A stretch of 64,000 nt of DNA from Henriciella marina (GCF_027213945.1 NZ_JAPWGW010000004.1:1-64000); one strand, 5' to 3'; positions 15,541-24,969 are shown, counted from the first letter of the stretch. Notes: generated from the sequence alone by a model not told the origin. Made by a program: numbers and translations.

Positions 15541-16932
15541 ATGGGAATCAAGACCGTTCTTAAGAGTGCTGTCATCGTTGGCGCGATGTGCGCCATGGGC
15601 GCTGGCGCTGCGATGGCGCAGTCCGCCAATTGCGAGGCCACCGAATTCAGCTCGACCACAGGTGAGCTTTACCTCAAGGCCGAGACCGAGCTTCTTCAGA
15701 ACAAGAATGCTCAGGCTGCACTTGGTGTCCTCAGCCAGCTGCGTAATCAGGAACTGAACTGCTATGAGCAGGGCGCTGTGCTGAAGCTTGGCGCTGCGAT
15801 CAAGATCGAGGCAGGCGACTATGCTGGCGCTGTTCGCGATCTCGAAGCTGCAATCAACCAGGGTTACATCCCGGCCAGCGAGCGCAAGACCACCTATTAC
15901 AACATCTTCCAGATCTATCTCAGCCAGAACAACCTGGATAAGGCGCTGGAATACTCCCAGAAATGGGTTCAGGCAGGCGGGTCTCCGGACCGCGATGCCA
16001 AGTGGCAGCTGGCCGTCGTCAACCAGAAGCTCAACCGGAACCAGGAAGCGCTCCGCTGGGCCGAGCAGGTCTTCCGCGAAGACGGCCCGAATGCAGAGCG
16101 CCAGGTCTATGACTTCCTGATCTATCTCTATGACGAGACGGGCCAGCGCGCCAAAAAGGCCGAACTCCTCGAGACCCTTCTTGCGCGTAACCCGAATGAG
16201 CGCCGTCTCTGGGACGCCATCGCGGGTGACTATTTCGCCGGTGAGCAGGAGCGTAAGGCCTTTGAAGTCCAGAAAGCCATGTATCTTGGCGGTATCCTCA
16301 CCAAAGAGGACGAGATCATGCGGATTGTGAACTTCTACAACCGCTTCAATGCGCCGTATCAGGCAGCTCAGGTCCTCGAGAAGGAAATGAATGCCGGCCG
16401 TGTATCCAAGACCTATGAGCGCATGGAACTGCTCGCCAACCTCTATCAGGTAGCCCGTGAGTTTGACCGCGCCATTCCGGTCATCGAAGAAGCGGCCCGC
16501 ATGAACAATAGCGGCGCCATGTATGAGCGTCTTGGTCGCTCATATGCTGAGCTCCAGCAGTGGGCAAAGGCAGAAGAGGCACTGGTCCGTGCGATCAACA
16601 CCGGCGGTGTGCAGGATCGTGGTCTCGCCTGGGTCCTGATTGGTCAGTCCCGCTATGAGCGCGACGACCGTGCCGGTGCGCGCGAAGCCTTCTCCAACGC
16701 CAATAATCGTGGTGGCCGCGGTTGGCTCGCCTTCATGCGCTCTGAAGAGCAGACCGAGGTCGCCCTTGTCCGCTTCGAGGCGCAAAGCCTTGTTCAGGAT
16801 ACCGAAAACGAGAAGCGTCGCTGTGAGCAGCTTGCCGTTCTGGGTGAAGGCAATGCGCCAGAAGCCTGTGCGACGGTCGATGAGCGTCTTGCTGAAGCCC
16901 GCGAAGAATTCCAGCGGATCAGCGGCAGCTAA
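15541..16932 (+). CDS. TPR protein of the TonB energy cluster
   Basis: 463 residues: signal peptide ending AMAQ (about residue 26), then mostly helical tetratricopeptide-like repeats through the whole protein, for example NLDKALEYSQKWVQAGG, REFDRAIPVIEEAARM and QWAKAEEALVRAINTGG. A TPR protein closing the DUF3450-TtpC-ExbB-ExbD-TonB set is common (TtpX-type position in Vibrio-like clusters), so a periplasmic scaffold role is inferred. A good AAAAGGAG ribosome site precedes the ATG. A terminator sits 27 bases after the stop. Confidence 0.88.
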   Translation: MGIKTVLKSAVIVGAMCAMGAGAAMAQSANCEATEFSSTTGELYLKAETELLQNKNAQAALGVLSQLRNQELNCYEQGAVLKLGAAIKIEAGDYAGAVRDLEAAINQGYIPASERKTTYYNIFQIYLSQNNLDKALEYSQKWVQAGGSPDRDAKWQLAVVNQKLNRNQEALRWAEQVFREDGPNAERQVYDFLIYLYDETGQRAKKAELLETLLARNPNERRLWDAIAGDYFAGEQERKAFEVQKAMYLGGILTKEDEIMRIVNFYNRFNAPYQAAQVLEKEMNAGRVSKTYERMELLANLYQVAREFDRAIPVIEEAARMNNSGAMYERLGRSYAELQQWAKAEEALVRAINTGGVQDRGLAWVLIGQSRYERDDRAGAREAFSNANNRGGRGWLAFMRSEEQTEVALVRFEAQSLVQDTENEKRRCEQLAVLGEGNAPEACATVDERLAEAREEFQRISGS

Positions 16933-16958
16933 GCTGCGCTTGAAACTCCAAAACGATG

Positions 16959-16993
16959 ACCCCGGCACCTGAGAAGGCGCCGGGGTTTTTCTT
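16959..16993 (+). terminator. Intrinsic terminator of the TPR gene
   Basis: An 8-bp stem (16959-16966 with 16979-16986) followed by TTTTTCTTT. Classic rho-independent form. Confidence 0.88.
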
Positions 16994-17069
16994 TGGCTCT
17001 TACGGGAAAGCTTGAACCTCGCCGGTAAATGGTTTCAGTTGCAACCAATCAATTCAAAGGACATCTCTG

Positions 17070-18359
17070 ATGAGCAAGCCCGACAAACATTATCGCAAAC
17101 GCAAGATTGGCGAACACACGCTGAAGCCTGAATCCCTGGTCATGGGCTACGGCTTCGATCCGGCCATGTCGGAAAACTCGATCAAGCCGCCGATTTTCAT
17201 GACATCGACGTTCGCCTTCAAATCGGCCCGCGATGGCGAAGCCCTGTTCCGCCAGCTGGCTGGCAAGCGCCTCGCCGACGACCCGGAAGAAGCTGATCTC
17301 ATCTATACGCGCTTCAACAATCCGAACATGGAAGTGCTGGAGGATCGCCTCACTCTTTATGATGCAGGCGAAATGGCGCTCGTCTTCTCGTCAGGTATGG
17401 GCGCGATCACGACGGCGCTCCTGGCCTGTGCCGGGGCAGGGACCACGATCCTGCACTCCAGCCCGCTTTATGGCGGTACCGAAGTGTTCATGCGCAGCTT
17501 CATGCCGGACTTTGGCGTCACGCCGTTCGAGATGGATGCCTGGGCCAGCGAAGAGAAGATTCTCGAACGCGCACGTGAGGCCGCCAGGACCGGCCCGCTG
17601 AGCGTCATCTTCACTGAATCACCTGCCAACCCAACCAATGCGCTGGTCGATATCGCGGCCTGTAAGCGTGTGGCAGACACGATCGAGAAGGAAACGGGCC
17701 ATCGCCCGATCATCATGTGCGACAACACCATGATGGGCCCGATCGGCCACCTTCCGATCAAACATGGTGCTGACATCGCGCTCTATTCGCTCACCAAATA
17801 TATCGGCGGTCACTCTGACCTTGTCGGCGGTGCAGCGATCGGCAGCGAAGCGGTGATCGCCAAGATCCGCCGGGTTCGTAACTATCTCGGCACGACGCTC
17901 GATGCGCATACTTGCTGGCTGCTCACCCGCTCGCTGGAGACGGTTCGCATGCGTATGGAGAAGGCATTCGACAATGCCCGCATCTGCGCCGAATTCCTGC
18001 GCGACCACCCAAAAATTGGCAAGGTCATGTATCCGGCCTTCCTCGAAGAAGGCGACCCGCAACGCAAGGTGTTCGACGAACAGTGCGAGGCCGCCGGTTC
18101 AACCTTCTCCTTCGACGTCAAAGGCGGCAAGGAAGCGGCGTTCCGGCTGCTCGACAATCTCCAGCTGGTAAAGCTCGCCGTCAGTCTTGGGGGTACCGAA
18201 AGCCTGATGTGTCATCCAGGTTCGACGACCCATTCAGGTGTGGATGAAGAGATCCGCAAACGGATTGGTTTCACCGATGGCCTTGTGCGTTTCTCGGTGG
18301 GCGTCGAGGCGCCAGAAGATCTCCTGGTCGACCTCGAACAGGCCCTGGAAAAGGTCTAG
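17070..18359 (+). CDS. Cystathionine gamma-synthase/methionine gamma-lyase family PLP enzyme
   Basis: 429-residue PLP enzyme of the Cys/Met metabolism family. The PLP lysine is in SLTKYIGGHSDLVGG; other family features are YTRFNNPN, FSSGMGAI, and the PLP-ring Asp in MCDNTM. The substrate cannot be fixed: the sequence is longer than E. coli MetB (386) and has an extended N-terminus (KHYRKRKIGEHTLKPES) seen in the alphaproteobacterial branch usually named cystathionine gamma-synthase family or methionine gamma-lyase. An AAAGGACA ribosome site precedes the ATG. It stands alone between the TPR gene terminator and a convergent DUF481 gene. Confidence 0.9.
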   Translation: MSKPDKHYRKRKIGEHTLKPESLVMGYGFDPAMSENSIKPPIFMTSTFAFKSARDGEALFRQLAGKRLADDPEEADLIYTRFNNPNMEVLEDRLTLYDAGEMALVFSSGMGAITTALLACAGAGTTILHSSPLYGGTEVFMRSFMPDFGVTPFEMDAWASEEKILERAREAARTGPLSVIFTESPANPTNALVDIAACKRVADTIEKETGHRPIIMCDNTMMGPIGHLPIKHGADIALYSLTKYIGGHSDLVGGAAIGSEAVIAKIRRVRNYLGTTLDAHTCWLLTRSLETVRMRMEKAFDNARICAEFLRDHPKIGKVMYPAFLEEGDPQRKVFDEQCEAAGSTFSFDVKGGKEAAFRLLDNLQLVKLAVSLGGTESLMCHPGSTTHSGVDEEIRKRIGFTDGLVRFSVGVEAPEDLLVDLEQALEKV

Positions 18360-18365
18360 GCGCCC

Positions 18366-19115
18366 CTAGCCGCCGAAAGCGTAAACCAGCGATGCGCGCG
18401 TGACCGTATCCGTCGCCTCAAAACCGGGCGGCGGGTTCGTGTCATGGCGCACGTCGAAGGAAAAGCGCGCCGAGAAAGTATCAGTCAGCGCTGCCGTCAG
18501 CGCAGTGACATTTAAGAACTGCGTCGACTCGCTCGCATAAATAACGTCGGTATTGTTTGAGAGGCTCACCGCATCGTTGAATTTCTGTGAGAACTCCGAA
18601 CGCCCGACCACGGAGGCTGATTGTTCAGTCGAAGCCGGGACGACGACAGGCACGCCATTGCGGATCGTTGTGGTCGCCTGGACTTCGTCAATCTTGATGC
18701 CGGGCCCGCCCTGAACGTCCCAGCTCGTCGAGTCGGTCTCGATAAGCTGATAGCCAAGACCGCCGCCCACGAAGAGACGGGAGTCGAAGCCGGAAAACTC
18801 GTCCTTCTCATAGGACGTGCGGCCGAAGGCAAAGAGCTTGTCGCCGAGTTGCCGGTCGACCTGCCCGGAGAGGAAGATGCGGTTGCGCGTCTCGACTAAG
18901 TCGGTTTCGCCATATTCGACGTTCGCTTCGCCGCTATAGGTCCAGAGGCCACGCTCGCGGTTCAATTTCACGCCGAGACCCAGATCGGCCGTTTCGGTGT
19001 TGCCGGTGGTGTATCCCGCCGAAAAGGAACCTTCGCCCGTCCAGCCTTCGTCTGCCGCAGCCGCTGGGGTAAAACCAAGTCCGGCAAGGGCGGTGAACGC
19101 AAAAAATCGTCTCAC
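18366..19115 (-). CDS. DUF481 family outer-membrane protein
   Basis: 249 residues with a signal peptide ending AAAADE (about residue 22) and a beta-barrel-like body. DUF481 (YdiY-like) features include the opening strand GEGSFSAGYTTGNTET and the repeated Asn/Thr-rich turns; the last strand ends SLVYAFGG. Function of the family is unknown; it is placed in the outer membrane. The start is GTG at 19115, supported by AGGAG nine bases upstream, since no ATG fits the signal sequence. Convergent with the preceding PLP enzyme gene, six bases apart. Confidence 0.88.
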   Translation of the reverse strand: MRRFFAFTALAGLGFTPAAAADEGWTGEGSFSAGYTTGNTETADLGLGVKLNRERGLWTYSGEANVEYGETDLVETRNRIFLSGQVDRQLGDKLFAFGRTSYEKDEFSGFDSRLFVGGGLGYQLIETDSTSWDVQGGPGIKIDEVQATTTIRNGVPVVVPASTEQSASVVGRSEFSQKFNDAVSLSNNTDVIYASESTQFLNVTALTAALTDTFSARFSFDVRHDTNPPPGFEATDTVTRASLVYAFGG

Positions 19116-19244
19116 AGTCTAGTCTCCTGAGCTTCGCCAGCGGTCCTCCTAAAGCGTGACGGACTGAATGTTAACCGTCAGCTCCATCTCGCGCCGAATA
19201 GCCGCAAAAGCTGCCAGAGACGGGCTTGCAGTTCGTCACGTCCC

Positions 19245-20516
19245 ATGAAACCAAGAAGTATGACTGATCTAGGCAAGAAAAATTCAGAAGACGAAGCCGT
19301 CTGCGAACGAGTTGCGGCGGCCGAAGATGAAATGGCGTCTCGCATGCTCGACTGGGCTTCGATAAATACCGGCAGCTGGAATGCTGACGGATTGAAAACG
19401 CTGGCGCCCAAGCTGGCAGACGCGTTCTCAGCGCTCGACGCTGATGTGAAGCTGGATACATCCCAGCCTTTTGAAAAGATCGATGAAAAGGGAGAAGCCG
19501 TCGATTTCGAGACCGGCCCAATCCTCCGCGTCAAATCTCGCCCCGACGCGCCCGTGCAGGTGGTGATGAGCGGTCATTATGACACCGTCTTCCCGCCGGG
19601 CACCTTCACCGAGATCGAGGATCTGGGTGAAGGACGCAAGAACGGCCCCGGTCTCGCCGATATGAAGGGCGGGCTCTCTGTCATGCTAGGTGCCCTGCAG
19701 GCGTTTGAGGCGGGACCGCTGAAAGACAGGCTCGGCTACCAGATCGTGATCTCTCCAGATGAAGAGATCGGCAATTTCGCTAGTGCTGGCGCCCTGAAAG
19801 AAGCTGCCTCCTCCGGCGCGCTTGTTGGCATGACCTACGAGCCATGCATGGAAACAGGCGCCATGTCGGGCGGTCGCAAGGGGTCTGCCGTTTTTGACAT
19901 CGTCCTGCACGGGCGCTCGGCGCATGCTGGCCGGTCCAAGGAAGACGGCCGCAGCGCGCTCGAAGCAGCAGCGCATGCGGTGGTTGATCTCGAAGCGCTC
20001 AATGGGCGGCGTGAAGGCGTGTCCTTCAATGTCGGCGCGATCGATGGCGGCGGCGCCGTCAATATCGTGCCGGACCTAGCCATCATCCGCTTTGGCGCGC
20101 GTGCACCCGATGCTGATGCCGCCCAGTGGGCGACCTGGGAAGTAGAGCGGATCTTCCGGGAGGCGACGGCCCGCGACGGCATTACCGGTCATCTGCATGG
20201 CGGTTTCTACCGTCCTCCAAAGCCGCGCAACGACGCGCAGCAGGCCCTGTTCGACGCCGTCGCACAGACCGGCTCTGCGCTCGGGCTTGAGCTGACCTTT
20301 GAGGACACAGGCGGCGTCTGCGAAGGCAATAATATCTTCGCGGCTGGCGTGCCTAATGTCGATACGCTCGGCGTCATGGGTGGGCGCATCCATTCAAGCG
20401 AGGAATATGTCGTGATGTCGAGCCTGGTCGAACGGGCGCAGCTTTCGGCGCTCCTCCTCAACCGGTTTGCTGATGGCCGTATTGATGCGGCGAAGATAAA
20501 GGCGCTGATGGAATGA
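19245..20516 (+). CDS. M20-family metal-dependent hydrolase, arginine-catabolism context
   Basis: 423 residues of the M20/ArgE/DapE/carboxypeptidase G2 family. Metal ligands are recognisable: SGHYDTV (His and general-acid Asp), GPGLADMKGG (bridging Asp), PDEEIG (catalytic and metal Glu), and a C-terminal HSSEEY His; the dimerisation domain begins near HGRSAHAG. The stop overlaps the astA start (ATGA), so it is translated with the arginine succinyltransferase pathway. Because M20 enzymes remove N-acyl groups from amino acids and no astE is in the window, it may act as the succinylglutamate desuccinylase; that is inference. ATG at 19260 (MTDLGKK) is an alternative start. Confidence 0.88.
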   Translation: MKPRSMTDLGKKNSEDEAVCERVAAAEDEMASRMLDWASINTGSWNADGLKTLAPKLADAFSALDADVKLDTSQPFEKIDEKGEAVDFETGPILRVKSRPDAPVQVVMSGHYDTVFPPGTFTEIEDLGEGRKNGPGLADMKGGLSVMLGALQAFEAGPLKDRLGYQIVISPDEEIGNFASAGALKEAASSGALVGMTYEPCMETGAMSGGRKGSAVFDIVLHGRSAHAGRSKEDGRSALEAAAHAVVDLEALNGRREGVSFNVGAIDGGGAVNIVPDLAIIRFGARAPDADAAQWATWEVERIFREATARDGITGHLHGGFYRPPKPRNDAQQALFDAVAQTGSALGLELTFEDTGGVCEGNNIFAAGVPNVDTLGVMGGRIHSSEEYVVMSSLVERAQLSALLLNRFADGRIDAAKIKALME

Positions 20517-21535
20517 CCGCCCCCTATGTCATGCGGCCAGCGCGGAGGGACGATTTCGACGCGCTGATGACGCTGGCGGAAGAATCGGGCCCCGGCTTTA
20601 CAAGCCTGCCGGTGCATGAAGGCATCATCCGCGAACGACTGGAAAAGTCCGAAAAGTCGTTTGCGGGCGACCTCGATCAGCCACAATACGGCAAGTATCT
20701 CATGATGATGGTCAATCATGAGACCGGCGAGATTGGTGGCTGCAGCGCGGTTAAAGCAGGCACCGGTATCGACCAGCCTTTCTTCAACTATCGCGTCATC
20801 ACGCTCGCGCAGGCGAGCCAGGCGGCGGATCGCCGCCATGATATGGACGCGCTGATCCTGACGAACGAATTTGTCGGCTTTACCGAAGTCGGAACGCTGT
20901 TCCTTCGGTCCGCCCATCGCGGCGGCGGGGCAGGGCGTCTTGCCGCGCAGTCCCGCTACCTTCTCATGGCCTCCCATCCGGAACGCTTTGGCGACATGGT
21001 GCTGGCAGAGCTGCGCGGTGTGGTCGACGCGAAGGGTGAAACCCCGTTCTGGGATGCCATCGGTCAGCACTTCTTCCGGATGAGCTTCAAGGAGGCAGAC
21101 ATCCTGTCTGCCGTCTCGGACAATCAGTTCATTCTGGACCTGATGCCGAAATACCCGATCTATGTGGACCTGTTGCCGCCGGAGGCCCGTGAGGTGATCG
21201 GGCGCTGCCATGCCGATGGTGTGGGCGCTCTCAAGCTGCTTGAATGGGAAGGCTTCAGGTTTGAGCGGACAGTCGACATTTTTGACGGTGGTCCACTGGT
21301 TGCAGCGCCCCGCAAGCTGATCCGCACGATCCGCGAGAGCCGCATCGTGACCCTCATCGAAGGTGAGGCGAGCGGTGAGAGCGGTATTGTATCCAATGAC
21401 CACTTCAACGATATCCGGGTGAGCCTCATTGAAGGGGAAAGTCGCGGCGACAATGAGTTCGTGACATCAAAGGCGGTTCTAGACCGCCTGAAGCTGCAAT
21501 CAGGCAGCACAGCAAGACTTTGGCTAAGGAGCTAG
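20513..21535 (+). CDS. astA: Arginine N-succinyltransferase
   Basis: 340 residues, the normal AstA length. It transfers succinyl from succinyl-CoA to arginine, the first step of the AST arginine-catabolic pathway. The opening MRPARRDDFDALMTLAEESG and the segment LFLRSAHRGGGAGRLAAQSR, together with the GVVDAKGETPFWDAIGQHFF block, are characteristic of the AstA/AruG family of GNAT-fold enzymes. Start overlaps the M20 hydrolase stop by four bases; astD begins nine bases downstream. Confidence 0.95.
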   Translation: MTAPYVMRPARRDDFDALMTLAEESGPGFTSLPVHEGIIRERLEKSEKSFAGDLDQPQYGKYLMMMVNHETGEIGGCSAVKAGTGIDQPFFNYRVITLAQASQAADRRHDMDALILTNEFVGFTEVGTLFLRSAHRGGGAGRLAAQSRYLLMASHPERFGDMVLAELRGVVDAKGETPFWDAIGQHFFRMSFKEADILSAVSDNQFILDLMPKYPIYVDLLPPEAREVIGRCHADGVGALKLLEWEGFRFERTVDIFDGGPLVAAPRKLIRTIRESRIVTLIEGEASGESGIVSNDHFNDIRVSLIEGESRGDNEFVTSKAVLDRLKLQSGSTARLWLRS

Positions 21536-21544
21536 GCAAGCGCT

Positions 21545-22999
21545 ATGGCGAAAGGCACGTACATTAACGGCAAGTGGCACACCGGCGACGGGGACTGGTT
21601 CGAGAAAACCTCTCCGGCGACGGGCGAGACGAGCTGGGAAGGGCAGGCGGCGAGCGCTGCGCAAGTCAATGACGCGGTAGAGGCTGCGCACGCCGCAGGG
21701 CGCGACTGGCGTCATGTCCCGCAGGACACGCGCACGCGCATCCTCGAAGCCTATGCGGCAGAGGTCGAGAAGCGCACCGACGACATTTCCAAAGCCATCA
21801 GCGAAGACATGGGAAAGGCCCGCTGGGAATCGGTGGCGGAAGCCGGTGCCATGAAGAGCAAGATCGCGGTCTCCATTCACGCCCAGGTCGAACGCGCCGG
21901 TGGACGCAGCCAGGAAACAGCCTTTGGCGGCGCGCATCTGACCCACCGTCCACATGGTGTAATGGCGGTGTTCGGGCCGTTTAATTTTCCGGGCCACCTG
22001 CCAAATGGACACATCGTGCCAGCATTGCTCGCAGGCAATACCTGCGTGTTCAAACCATCCGAACTCGCGCCTTCCGTCGCAAAGATCATGATCGACTGCT
22101 TCGAGGCGGCCGGTCTGCCCGAGGGCGTGGTCAATGTCGTGAATGGTGGGCGGGACACCGGCGCCGCGCTTCTGGATGCTGACGTCAACGGTGTGCTGTT
22201 TACCGGCTCTGCCAAAACCGGCACCGCCTTCCATCGCCATTTCGCTGGCCGCCCGGATATCATTCTTGCGCTTGAAATGGGCGGCAATAATCCGCTCATC
22301 GTCTGGAACCCGGCAGACGCCGAAGCGGCTGGCGACATTGCGGCCCAGTCCGCTTTCCTGACGACCGGCCAGCGCTGTACCTGCGCACGCCGCGTCTATG
22401 TGCCAGACAATGCGTTCGGCAGGTCAGTGATTGACGCCATTGTCGAGCGGGCGCGGGGGCTCAAAATCGGTGCGTGGGACGAAGACGATATTTTCATGGG
22501 CCCACTGGTGTCCGAAGACGCTGCGCAGGCCGCGGTCGACTTCCAGACCATGCTTTCCAAGGCGGGCGGCAAGCCGCTACGCCGTCTCAAGCGCATGGAC
22601 CGTGGCGGGGGTTTAGTGACGGCAGGCGTCATTGACGTCACCGATGCGAGCAACGTGCCCGATGAGGAGCTGTTCGGTCCACTCATCCAGATCCACCGTG
22701 TGAAGGACTTTGACGCGGCCATCGCTCACGCGAACGATACGCGGTTTGGCCTCTCTGGGGGCCTCGTCAGCGACGACGATGCGCTCTGGCTGCGTGCTCA
22801 TAATGAGATGCGTGCAGGTATCCTGAACCGGAACCGGCCGACGGCTGGCGCATCCGGTAATATGCCATTCGGTGGACCGGGCCTGTCGGGCAACTTCCGT
22901 CCTGGCGCCTATTACGCTGCCGATTACTGCGCCTGGCCGCAGGCGAGCCAGACTGCCGACCAGGCTGCCCGCCTCAAGGCGCAAGGGTTTCCGGGCTAG
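21545..22999 (+). CDS. astD: N-succinylglutamate 5-semialdehyde dehydrogenase
   Basis: 484-residue NAD-dependent aldehyde dehydrogenase, the fourth AST step (succinylglutamate semialdehyde to succinylglutamate). Motifs: FGPFNFPGHLPNG near the N-terminal third, TGSAKTG NAD loop, LEMGGNNP with the general-base Glu, and TTGQRCTCARR with the catalytic Cys. The unusual FNFPGHLPNGHIVPALLAGN segment is typical of AstD. It follows astA directly. Confidence 0.95.
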   Translation: MAKGTYINGKWHTGDGDWFEKTSPATGETSWEGQAASAAQVNDAVEAAHAAGRDWRHVPQDTRTRILEAYAAEVEKRTDDISKAISEDMGKARWESVAEAGAMKSKIAVSIHAQVERAGGRSQETAFGGAHLTHRPHGVMAVFGPFNFPGHLPNGHIVPALLAGNTCVFKPSELAPSVAKIMIDCFEAAGLPEGVVNVVNGGRDTGAALLDADVNGVLFTGSAKTGTAFHRHFAGRPDIILALEMGGNNPLIVWNPADAEAAGDIAAQSAFLTTGQRCTCARRVYVPDNAFGRSVIDAIVERARGLKIGAWDEDDIFMGPLVSEDAAQAAVDFQTMLSKAGGKPLRRLKRMDRGGGLVTAGVIDVTDASNVPDEELFGPLIQIHRVKDFDAAIAHANDTRFGLSGGLVSDDDALWLRAHNEMRAGILNRNRPTAGASGNMPFGGPGLSGNFRPGAYYAADYCAWPQASQTADQAARLKAQGFPG

Positions 23000-23002
23000 C
23001 GT

Positions 23003-23539
23003 TTAGAACGGATTGAGCGAATAGCCGTCCCGCGCGAGCTTTGCGTGCGCAGTCATAGCCGATAGCGATAGTTCGACACCGGGGATGAGGTCGTCCTTGG
23101 ATAGCCCACGCGCCGCCGCCGTCTGTCCGCATAGATAGATGGGCACGTCGGCCTGAAGCAGGGCAAAGACAAGGCGGAACGTGTCAGTTGCGTCTTCGGT
23201 TGGGCCTGGCTGGACGAGGTATTGAGCCGCGCCGCCATGAACCACGATGGCAGGCTTGATCGCGTCTCTGTCTACACCGGCGCGCGCATGCATGTTGAGG
23301 AAGCGGGCGACTGTCTCGAACTGGCGGTTTACCCCGCCGCGCTCTTCGGTATCGGCAATATCGAAAACGACCTTCAGTTTGATGTCTTCGGCAAGCGGGA
23401 TCATGCCCTCTACTTGTGCGGACGGGCCAAATTCCTTGATCACCGGACCGGATACGAAAGCTTCAGGCAGTGTTTGCGCATGGGCGATCATGCCAGGAAG
23501 AAAAAGGGCAACGGCGGCGAGCGTTGGGGTCAGCTTCAT
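23003..23539 (-). CDS. DsrE-family periplasmic protein
   Basis: 178 residues starting at the ATG at 23539, chosen because an AGAGGA ribosome site lies upstream and a signal peptide (MKLTPTLAAVALFLPGMIAHAQ) begins there; the frame stays open further upstream but without either feature. The mature part has a DsrE/DsrF-like fold signature: AIVVHGGAAQYLV, the LLQADVPIYLCGQTAAARGL segment with a single conserved-type Cys, and a final helix with SLSAMTAHAKLARDGYSLNPF. Such secreted DsrE-like proteins have no established role. It is transcribed against the ast genes and splits astD from astB. Confidence 0.82.
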   Translation of the reverse strand: MKLTPTLAAVALFLPGMIAHAQTLPEAFVSGPVIKEFGPSAQVEGMIPLAEDIKLKVVFDIADTEERGGVNRQFETVARFLNMHARAGVDRDAIKPAIVVHGGAAQYLVQPGPTEDATDTFRLVFALLQADVPIYLCGQTAAARGLSKDDLIPGVELSLSAMTAHAKLARDGYSLNPF

Positions 23540-23646
23540 GGTGGCGGTTCCTCTTGAAGGATAGATGTCAGCGATAATGCGCGCGGCAGGGACCCTGTGT
23601 CCATGAGCGGCTTCCATCATTCCGCCGGGCAGTGTATCCGGCCCTT

Positions 23647-24969
23647 ATGAGCACAGCATACGAAGTCAATTTCGATGGCCTGATTGGCCCGAGCCACAAT
23701 TATGGCGGCATGTCGGAGGGCAACCTTGCCAGCGCCCGCAATGAAGGCGACGTCTCCAATCCACGCGAAGCGGCGATCCAGGGCCTCGAGAAGATGCGTC
23801 TTCTGGTGCGCGCTGGCTTGAAGCAGGCCGTCCTGCCACCGCTGCCGCGTCCGAATTTTGACCTCCTCGTTTCCGCAGGTTTCACCGGCAGTGACGCCGA
23901 TATTATTGAGGCAGCGGCCTGCACTCATCCGCAACTCCTCAAAGCCGCCTATAGCGCTTCGTCCATGTGGGCGGCGAATGCGGCGACCGTCTCGCCCTCC
24001 GCGGACGCGAGCGATGGACGCCTCCACCTGACCAGCGCGAACCTGTCAACCATGCTGCACCGCTCCATTGAGCATCCGGACACGACGGCGACGCTGATCT
24101 CCATCTTCGGTGACACCGACCGGTTCGGTATCCATGCCGCGCTGTCAGCCCACACCGACTTTGCCGACGAAGGCGCCGCCAATCATATCCGCCTCTGCGC
24201 CGATCATGGCGCGCCGGGCGTTGAGGTGTTCGTCTATGGCCGCGAGGCAGGCGAGAGCACCGTTGGCTTTCCTGCGCGTCAGACAAAGCTCGCCAGCGAA
24301 AGCATCGCCCGTGCGCACATGCTGCCGACAGAACGCAGCATCTTTGCCCGCCAGGCTCGCGCCGCCATTGATGCAGGCGCTTTTCACAATGACGTCGTGT
24401 GTGTCGGCTCTCTCGACACGCTGTTCTATCATGAACATGCCTTTGAAGCGACGGACGCCGTCCTCCATGCCATTCGCCAGGCAGGAGAGGGCGTGTTCGA
24501 GCTGAAGACTGTCATGGTGCCTGAGGCCGAGGTGCCGATCGGCGACGCGATCACATCCTACCTGTTCAACTCGCAGCTTCTGAAATGGCCGGGTGAGGAC
24601 CGTCTCGTCCTTCTGGCGCCGCTGGAGACGCAGGAAACCAAATCGACGCGCGCCTTCTGCGAGAAGATGGTGGAGGGAAATGGCCCGATCGGACGGGTCC
24701 AGTATGTTGATGTGCGCCAGTCCATGCGCAATGGCGGCGGACCTGCCTGCCTGCGCCTGCGCGTCGTGATGACGGACGAAGAGCTTGCCGCCTGCAATCA
24801 GGGCGTCCTGCTGGACGAGGACAAGATCGACCAGCTGCAGGACATCGTCGCCAACACTTACCGCGACCGTCTAGTTGCCGCGGACCTTGCTGATCCTGCT
24901 TTCGCCATCGAGTGCCAGACGGCCCGCGAAGCGCTGCTCGATTGTCTTGGACTGTCAGAGCTCGCCTAG
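23647..24969 (+). CDS. astB: N-succinylarginine dihydrolase
   Basis: 440 residues (E. coli AstB 447). It hydrolyses N-succinylarginine to succinylornithine, ammonia and CO2. The N-terminus STAYEVNFDGLIGPSHNYGG and the blocks FHNDVVCVG and QSMRNGGGPACLRLRV (with the catalytic Cys) are AstB hallmarks of the amidinotransferase/pentein fold. The ATG at 23647 gives the usual N-terminus; a GTG 15 bases upstream in frame is less likely. No strong ribosome site is visible for either. astC and astE are not in the window. Confidence 0.95.
   Translation: MSTAYEVNFDGLIGPSHNYGGMSEGNLASARNEGDVSNPREAAIQGLEKMRLLVRAGLKQAVLPPLPRPNFDLLVSAGFTGSDADIIEAAACTHPQLLKAAYSASSMWAANAATVSPSADASDGRLHLTSANLSTMLHRSIEHPDTTATLISIFGDTDRFGIHAALSAHTDFADEGAANHIRLCADHGAPGVEVFVYGREAGESTVGFPARQTKLASESIARAHMLPTERSIFARQARAAIDAGAFHNDVVCVGSLDTLFYHEHAFEATDAVLHAIRQAGEGVFELKTVMVPEAEVPIGDAITSYLFNSQLLKWPGEDRLVLLAPLETQETKSTRAFCEKMVEGNGPIGRVQYVDVRQSMRNGGGPACLRLRVVMTDEELAACNQGVLLDEDKIDQLQDIVANTYRDRLVAADLADPAFAIECQTAREALLDCLGLSELA

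Noticed and set aside
20207-21403. 398-residue minus-strand open frame
   Set aside because: It is antisense to the M20 hydrolase and astA, both of which have clear family motifs.
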